10,782 nucleotides of DNA from Dehalococcoidales bacterium (lineage in GTDB: Bacteria > Chloroflexota > Dehalococcoidia > Dehalococcoidales > JAUXAE01). The notes under the pieces are model-generated. The model had not been told where the DNA came from. It did not search any database and was given only the letters and a program-made list of their open reading frames with translations. The DNA lies in the NCBI GenBank assembly GCA_030620035.1, contig JAUXAE010000030.1, positions 1 to 10,782 of the forward strand, given 5' to 3'. Shown piece by piece: positions 6,256 through 10,782 of the stretch; position 1 is the first letter of the stretch, and each line of letters opens with the position of its first letter. The translations under genes and the position numbers were made by a program.

Positions 6256-7450
6256 GTTTATCCCCGGGGGCACCGTTACCTCACCCAGAGGCTTTCAGGC
6301 GGGAGCTACCTACGCTGGCATAAAGAAGAAGGCCGATAACAGCCTAGACCTGGGCATCCTCGTTTCTAAAATACCCTGTGTGGCCGCGGCCCTTTTCACC
6401 ACCAACAGCTTTGTGGCGCCGCCGGTAGTCTTAAGCCAGAAGCGGCTGAAAAACGGCAAGGCCAGGGCATTAATAGTCAACAGCGGCTGTGCCAACGCCG
6501 GCACCGGAGAGCTAGGCCGGGCCGATGCCGTCAGGATGGCCGAATTAGCCGCCGACAGGCTGGGGATATCACCACAGGAGGTTCTGGTGGCCAGCACCGG
6601 GGTAATCGGGCGGCGGCTGCCCATGGAGCTGATAAAAGCGGGCCTAGCCGAGATTACCCCCTCTGCCGATGGCGGCCATGCCCTGGCCCGGGCGATGATG
6701 ACTACCGACACTATCCCCAAGGAGGTAGCCGCCAGGGTGGCCGGAGGTGAATTCACCATCGCCGGGGTGGCCAAGGGTGCCGGCATGGTTCATCCCCAGC
6801 TGGCCACCATGCTCTGTTTCTTAACTACCGATGCCAAGGTGGACACAGCCTTTCTGGCCCGGGCACTTAAGAAGGCGGTGGCCATCTCCCTTAATATGGT
6901 CTCCATAGACGGCGATACCAGCCCCAATGACATGGTGCTTATAATGGCCAACGGGCTGGCGGCTAATAAAGCCATCGGGCACAACACTGAGCTGGCCGAG
7001 GCCTTTCAGCAGGCCCTTGACCGGGTCTGCACCCACCTGGCCAAAGCCATCGCCCGAGACGGCGAGGGAGCTACCAAGCTTATTGAGGTTAGCGTCAAGG
7101 GTGCCGTTACCGCCGCTCAGGCCAAGTTGGCCGCCCGAACGGTGGTAGGCTCACCCTTGGTCAAGGCGGCCGTCCACGGTAGTGACCCCAACTGGGGGCG
7201 AGTCCTGGCCGCCGCCGGAGGCAGCGGTGCCCAGTTAGTAGAGTCCAAGGTTGACCTCTACTTTGGTGATACCTGCCTGGTAGCCGGTGGCCGAGCCTTG
7301 CCTTTTGATATGGAAAGGGTAGCCACCGCACTAAGCGGCCGTGAAGTCTCGATAACCCTAAACCTCAATCTGGGCCGGGCCAGGGCCACCGCCTGGGGCT
7401 GTGACCTAACTCAGGAATATGTAACTATTAACAGTGAGTACACAACCTGA
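6239..7450 (+). CDS. argJ: Bifunctional glutamate N-acetyltransferase / ornithine acetyltransferase
   Basis: ArgJ moves the acetyl group from N-acetylornithine to glutamate, recycling it within the arginine pathway; bifunctional forms can also use acetyl-CoA. The 403-residue precursor cuts itself at an Ala-Thr bond, and the new N-terminal threonine is the nucleophile. Here the site is HPQLATMLCF with the cut at A189/T190. Other family stretches are NSGCANA (81-87), ASTGVIG (118-124), DTIPK (157-161), ARDGEGATK (272-280), DPNWGR (316-321) and the C-terminal EYVTINSEYTT. Length is normal and the protein looks intact. The start is fixed because an in-frame TAA immediately precedes the ATG (6236-6238). 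No ribosome-binding site is visible. Whether this ArgJ is mono- or bifunctional cannot be decided by eye, and no argA or argE is present in the window. Confidence 0.96.
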   Translation: MAAKIEFIPGGTVTSPRGFQAGATYAGIKKKADNSLDLGILVSKIPCVAAALFTTNSFVAPPVVLSQKRLKNGKARALIVNSGCANAGTGELGRADAVRMAELAADRLGISPQEVLVASTGVIGRRLPMELIKAGLAEITPSADGGHALARAMMTTDTIPKEVAARVAGGEFTIAGVAKGAGMVHPQLATMLCFLTTDAKVDTAFLARALKKAVAISLNMVSIDGDTSPNDMVLIMANGLAANKAIGHNTELAEAFQQALDRVCTHLAKAIARDGEGATKLIEVSVKGAVTAAQAKLAARTVVGSPLVKAAVHGSDPNWGRVLAAAGGSGAQLVESKVDLYFGDTCLVAGGRALPFDMERVATALSGREVSITLNLNLGRARATAWGCDLTQEYVTINSEYTT

Positions 7451-7484
7451 TAGAATACTATAACCCTAGAGCATGAGGTAGAAA

Positions 7485-8285
7485 TTGGGTAGTAAACTAA
7501 ATAAGGTTATTGTGGTTAAGCTGGGTGGCTCCATATTTGATAATAAAGACACCACAATTTCGGATATAGTCCGCTTGCAAAAGCAGGGGCGGCAGCTGGT
7601 TATCGTCCACGGCGGCGCCAACATTGTTACCCAGTGGCTTACCAAACTGGGCATCCCGACCAGATTTGTCCACGGTGAGCGCATCACCGATGAGGCAACC
7701 CTTGAGGTGGTCACGGCGGTACTGGCCGGGCTGGTCAACAAGGAGATTGTAGCCGCCATCATGGCCGCCGGGGGACAGGCGGTCGGCATCAGTGGTGCCG
7801 ACGGCGGTCTCATCCAGGGCAGAATCAGGAATAAAGAAATGGGTTATATGGGTAACGTCGTCAGGGTAAACCCGGCGCCACTGGTGGCCCTGCTTAAGGC
7901 AGGCCTCATCCCGGTAGTGGCCCCGGTGAGCCTGCATGTCTATAATAGGCTAGAGACGGCACCGCGCCTGCTAAATATTAACGGCGACCCGGCCGCCGGT
8001 GAAATCGCGGCCGCCATCGGCGCCGAGAGGCTTATCTTCTTGACTGATGTGGCCGGTATTGGTGATAGGTCGGGCAAACTGCTGACCAGCCTGTCACCGG
8101 ATGAGGCCGAGGCCCTGCTGGCCTCAGGGGTGGCCTCAGGGGGCATGGTGCCCAAGATCAGGGCCTGCCTCAGGGCCTTGTCCGGCGGGGCCACTGCCTG
8201 TATCATAGACGGCAACCAGCCTCACATCCTGCTCAAAGAGATAGAGGCCGGCGGCTGCGGCACAACAATAAAGAAGGCTCATTAG
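7485..8285 (+). CDS. argB: Acetylglutamate kinase
   Basis: ArgB phosphorylates N-acetylglutamate with ATP, the second step of arginine synthesis. The 266-residue amino-acid-kinase fold shows VVKLGGS (10-16), VHGG (41-44), R66 in the substrate region, NINGDPAA (164-171), LTDVAGI (186-192), GGMVPK (219-224) and the closing GGCGT. The TTG start at 7485 follows GAGGT by five bases, 34 bases after the argJ stop. Only about eight residues precede the first strand, so the N-terminal helix that lets arginine-inhibited kinases form hexamers appears to be missing. By family knowledge that points to an arginine-insensitive, dimeric type, although ArgJ-based cyclic pathways usually have the inhibited kind. 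This regulatory reading is an inference. Confidence 0.95.
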   Translation: MGSKLNKVIVVKLGGSIFDNKDTTISDIVRLQKQGRQLVIVHGGANIVTQWLTKLGIPTRFVHGERITDEATLEVVTAVLAGLVNKEIVAAIMAAGGQAVGISGADGGLIQGRIRNKEMGYMGNVVRVNPAPLVALLKAGLIPVVAPVSLHVYNRLETAPRLLNINGDPAAGEIAAAIGAERLIFLTDVAGIGDRSGKLLTSLSPDEAEALLASGVASGGMVPKIRACLRALSGGATACIIDGNQPHILLKEIEAGGCGTTIKKAH

Positions 8286-8294
8286 GAAACGAAA

Positions 8295-9488
8295 TTGAAC
8301 CACTGGCAGGAGCTGGAGCACAAATACTTTATGCACACCGTAGAGCGGGTACCGCTGACCCTGGTTAGGGGGCAGGGGGCCCGGGTATGGGATGAAGCCG
8401 GCCGGCAGTACCTGGACTTTGTTGCCGGCTGGGCGGTCAACAGCCTGGGGCACTGCCACCCGGCGGTAGTTAACGCCGTCAAGGAGCAGGTTGAGACCCT
8501 CATCCAGACCTCAAATCACTACTACACCATCCCCCAGATTCATCTGGCCCAGCTTTTGGTCCAGAATAGCTGCCTGGATAAGGTCTTTTTCAGTAACAGC
8601 GGTACCGAGGCCACCGAGGGCGCCGTCAAGCTGGCCCGCCGCTACGGCAAGAAGCACCTAGGCGGGGCCTACGAGGTCATCACCACCACCGGTTCCTTTC
8701 ACGGACGCACTCTGGCCATGGTATCGGCCAGCGGCCAGCCCAAGCACCAAGAGCCATATACCCCCCTGCCCTCCGGCTTTGTCAATGTCGCCTACAATAG
8801 TATTGAGGCCATAAGGGCGGCCACCACTGATAAGACCTGCGCCGTGATGCTGGAGCCACTTCAGGGGGAGGGCGGCGTCAATGTGCCCGACGATGGTTAC
8901 CTAAAAAGGGTGCGGGCATGGTGCGACCAGTCGGGTATTCTGCTCATTCTGGACGAAATCCAGACTGGCCTGGGCCGCACCGGGACACTCTTTGCCTACC
9001 AGCAGCACGGCATTGAACCCGATATCATGACCCTGGCCAAGGGACTGGCCAGCGGCCTGGCCATTGGGGCCATAATGGCCAAGGACAGGGTCTCCGTTTT
9101 TACCCCCGGGGAGCACGGCTCAACCTTCGGGGGCAACCCGATAGCCTGCGCCGCCGGTTACGCCACCCTAAAATTTATTATTGAGCACGACATTGCCGAT
9201 AACGCCCGGAGAGTGGGGCAGTATTTTACTAAGGGGCTAAGAAACCTAGCGCAGAAATACCGGTTCATCACCGATGTTCGGGGGCGGGGGCTGCTTCTGG
9301 CCCTGGAGTTTGACCGCGATATCGCCGGGTCACTAAAAATGGCCTGCCTTGAGGCCGGACTCCTGGTCAACGATGTCAAGCCTAATGCCCTGCGTTTTAT
9401 GCCACCGCTTACTATCACCAGAGGTGATGCTGCCGAGGCGCTGGGCGTTTTGGATAAGGTACTGGCTACCGTTCCAAGACCGATGTAA
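8295..9488 (+). CDS. argD: Acetylornithine aminotransferase
   Basis: ArgD is a class III, PLP-dependent aminotransferase that converts N-acetylglutamate semialdehyde to N-acetylornithine using glutamate. The 397-residue protein carries NSGTEATE (101-108) for cofactor phosphate binding, SFHGRT (134-139), LEPLQGEGGV (187-196), LDEIQTGLGRTG (219-230) with the aspartate that contacts the PLP ring nitrogen, the PLP lysine K249 in TLAKG, and HGSTFGGNP (274-282). Length is normal. The start is a TTG at 8295 with AGGAAA a few bases upstream, nine bases after the argB stop, so the two genes are clearly cotranscribed. Related class III transaminases could look similar, but the position between argB and argG supports ArgD, and the enzyme may also act on succinyl-diaminopimelate as some ArgD proteins do. 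Confidence 0.94.
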   Translation: MNHWQELEHKYFMHTVERVPLTLVRGQGARVWDEAGRQYLDFVAGWAVNSLGHCHPAVVNAVKEQVETLIQTSNHYYTIPQIHLAQLLVQNSCLDKVFFSNSGTEATEGAVKLARRYGKKHLGGAYEVITTTGSFHGRTLAMVSASGQPKHQEPYTPLPSGFVNVAYNSIEAIRAATTDKTCAVMLEPLQGEGGVNVPDDGYLKRVRAWCDQSGILLILDEIQTGLGRTGTLFAYQQHGIEPDIMTLAKGLASGLAIGAIMAKDRVSVFTPGEHGSTFGGNPIACAAGYATLKFIIEHDIADNARRVGQYFTKGLRNLAQKYRFITDVRGRGLLLALEFDRDIAGSLKMACLEAGLLVNDVKPNALRFMPPLTITRGDAAEALGVLDKVLATVPRPM

Positions 9489-9505
9489 ATAAGGTGAGCT
9501 ACCAC

Positions 9506-10408
9506 ATGGCTAGTGACACTGGCAAGGTCAAGATAGGCATGACACTAACCGTAACCCTGTCGCTGGCCATTGTCCTGCTGGCACCTTCATCGGTGATGCC
9601 GGCAACAATCAGCCTGATTGGCAATGGGGAAATCCCTCTAACAATCCAGGATTTTTCGGCGGTGCCCCAGTCTATGATTGAGGAAGCCAAAGATTTGGCT
9701 CGCCAAATCTTTGGGAACCACCCGGAGAAGTGTGATAAATTTGTAAATCAGCTACTGGCTACCTACCTAGCGGCCAAGGATAAGGACTTTATTATCATCT
9801 TCAATACCGGGGGCTGGGGGTGGACCACCCTGGAGGATTCTTCAGGCTGGCCGAGCATTGTTTACGGCATCAAGGCCGAGCTGGACAGCCTGGGCCACAG
9901 CTCACTACTACTAAACTACCACCGGGCGGCCTACGGGATACAGGGATACCTCTGTGAGATTCTGGCCGCTCTGAGCTTCTATCCATCAAAACCCGAGGAA
10001 TTGGCCCTTAGGGTGGATTTCCTGACCCGGCACCTACCAGACATCAAGGTTATCCTGACCGGTGAAAGCAACGGCACCATTATCTGTGATAAGGTGATGA
10101 GACTGCTGAAGGATAACGGGCAGGTTTACAGCATTATTACCGGCCCCCCTTTTTGGAACAGTGCCACCTCGTCAGGCAGGTTGCTGGTACTAAGAAGCAA
10201 CGGGGTAGTCCCAGATTCATTCAGTCAAGGGGACTTCTTTGCCATAATCCGCGCCAACCTGGAGGCCCTCTTTGGTTTGTCCCCCGGATATCCAGGTCGC
10301 ATACTACTCCATTTAGAAGCCCCGGGGCATGATTATAGCTGGCAGTATCACGGGGTTAACTCCAGGATTATAGAGTTCCTAGATAGCCATTTCGGTCTCA
10401 AGCAGTGA
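9506..10408 (+). CDS. Predicted exported alpha/beta-hydrolase-like protein of unknown function
   Basis: I do not recognise a named family for this 300-residue protein. The N-terminus looks like a signal peptide: lysines at 7 and 9, a hydrophobic stretch about 11-27, and a polar exit near PSSVMPA, with no lipobox cysteine. The rest reads like an alpha/beta hydrolase: a strand and turn FIIIFNTGGWGW (95-106) at the oxyanion position, a nucleophile elbow GESNG (186-190, S188), a possible acid at D237 (NGVVPD), and H275 in APGHDY as the candidate catalytic histidine, in the usual order. ATG 9506 is chosen because AAGGTGAG (9491-9498) sits seven bases upstream; a GTG at 9494 would add four residues. 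It lies 17 bases after argD on the same strand, within the arginine run, though an exported hydrolase has no obvious role there. Codon use matches the neighbours. Confidence 0.8.
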   Translation: MASDTGKVKIGMTLTVTLSLAIVLLAPSSVMPATISLIGNGEIPLTIQDFSAVPQSMIEEAKDLARQIFGNHPEKCDKFVNQLLATYLAAKDKDFIIIFNTGGWGWTTLEDSSGWPSIVYGIKAELDSLGHSSLLLNYHRAAYGIQGYLCEILAALSFYPSKPEELALRVDFLTRHLPDIKVILTGESNGTIICDKVMRLLKDNGQVYSIITGPPFWNSATSSGRLLVLRSNGVVPDSFSQGDFFAIIRANLEALFGLSPGYPGRILLHLEAPGHDYSWQYHGVNSRIIEFLDSHFGLKQ

Positions 10409-10486
10409 TTGGCCTTTAGCCAGGTATGGTATAGACTGGACTAAATAGCCAGGTTGTTAGATAATTAGCCCAAGGAAGGTTAAACA

Positions 10487-10782
10487 ATGGCGGATAAAGT
10501 AGTACTGGCCTATAGCGGCGGCCTGGATACATCAGTGGCCATCAAGTGGCTCAAGGAGAAATGCAACCTGGATGTTATCGCCCTGACCATTGATGTCGGC
10601 AACGAGCCTGATTTCCCGGCCACCAGTGACAAGGCCCTAAAAGTAGGTGCCCTAAAGGCGCTGGTCAAGGACGCCAAGGAGCTGTTTGTCGGCCATTTTA
10701 TCTGGCCGGCCCTTCAGGCAGATGCCATCTACGAGGGACAGTATCCCCTGGCCACGGCCCTTTCCCGCCCGCTGATAGCCAA
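10487..10782 (+). CDS. argG: Argininosuccinate synthase (N-terminal part, cut by window edge)
   Basis: ArgG joins citrulline and aspartate with ATP to form argininosuccinate, the penultimate step of arginine synthesis. Only the first 98 codons are in the window, of about 400 expected. The N-terminal AYSGGLDTS (8-16) is the ATP-binding motif of this N-type pyrophosphatase family, followed by DVIALTIDVG (29-38) and the YPLATALSRPLIA stretch (86-98) that helps bind citrulline. ATG 10487 lies seven bases after AAGGAAGG (10472-10479). The gap of 78 bases after the hydrolase-like gene contains TATAGACT-like sequence that might hold a weak promoter, but I cannot define one with confidence. The gene is open at the right edge and shows no sign of damage. 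Confidence 0.96.
   Translation, partial: MADKVVLAYSGGLDTSVAIKWLKEKCNLDVIALTIDVGNEPDFPATSDKALKVGALKALVKDAKELFVGHFIWPALQADAIYEGQYPLATALSRPLIA

Noticed and set aside
6310..6786. 158-residue antisense ORF within argJ
   Set aside because: It is a composition-driven shadow of a strongly supported gene, rich in Ala, Ser and Pro, without a ribosome-binding site. The same holds for the antisense ORFs in dnaN, argB and argD.
10409..10435. argG promoter (TTGGCC with TATAGA)
   Set aside because: Spacing is 15 bases and both boxes are poor; argG may be read from the upstream operon.

Overview
The window looks like ordinary chromosome from a bacterium of moderately high GC. The mix of genes suggests the Chloroflexota, class Dehalococcoidia or a relative. 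This is an inference from gene content: an archaeal-type fructose-1,6-bisphosphate aldolase/phosphatase, a stand-alone cobalamin adenosyltransferase and a cyclic (ArgJ-type) arginine pathway, with frequent TTG starts. No 16S or other phylogenetic marker is present.

Layout. Bases 1-170 hold no gene but carry G/C-rich hairpins and a short direct repeat. A fumarylacetoacetate-hydrolase-family gene follows on the minus strand (171-935). A divergent promoter region (936-1086) separates it from a plus-strand run: cobO-type adenosyltransferase (1087-1644), FBP aldolase/phosphatase (1721-2821) and an RdgB/HAM1 nucleotide-cleaning pyrophosphatase (2826-3437). dnaN, the sliding clamp (3517-4653), has its own promoter and ends at a strong, symmetrical terminator (4668-4700).

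Between dnaN and the arginine genes sits one AT-rich minus-strand gene (4780-5991) for a membrane protein of about six helices that I do not recognise. Its base composition is far from that of its neighbours. A 14-base sequence from the 3' end of dnaN recurs at 6172-6185, so this gene lies between two copies of the same short sequence. A transferred segment inserted at the end of dnaN is a reasonable hypothesis.

The rest is an arginine operon, argJ-argB-argD, then a predicted exported alpha/beta-hydrolase-like protein of unknown role, then argG, which runs off the right edge. ArgJ makes N-acetylglutamate by transacetylation from acetylornithine, ArgB phosphorylates it, ArgD transaminates the semialdehyde, and ArgG later joins citrulline to aspartate. 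argC, argF and argH are not in the window.

Most of the window is core metabolism. Points for follow-up are the AT-rich island, the overlapping inverted repeats at the cobO transcription start, the argJ start (no ribosome-binding site, with a possible small ORF running across it) and the hydrolase-like gene inside the arginine cluster.
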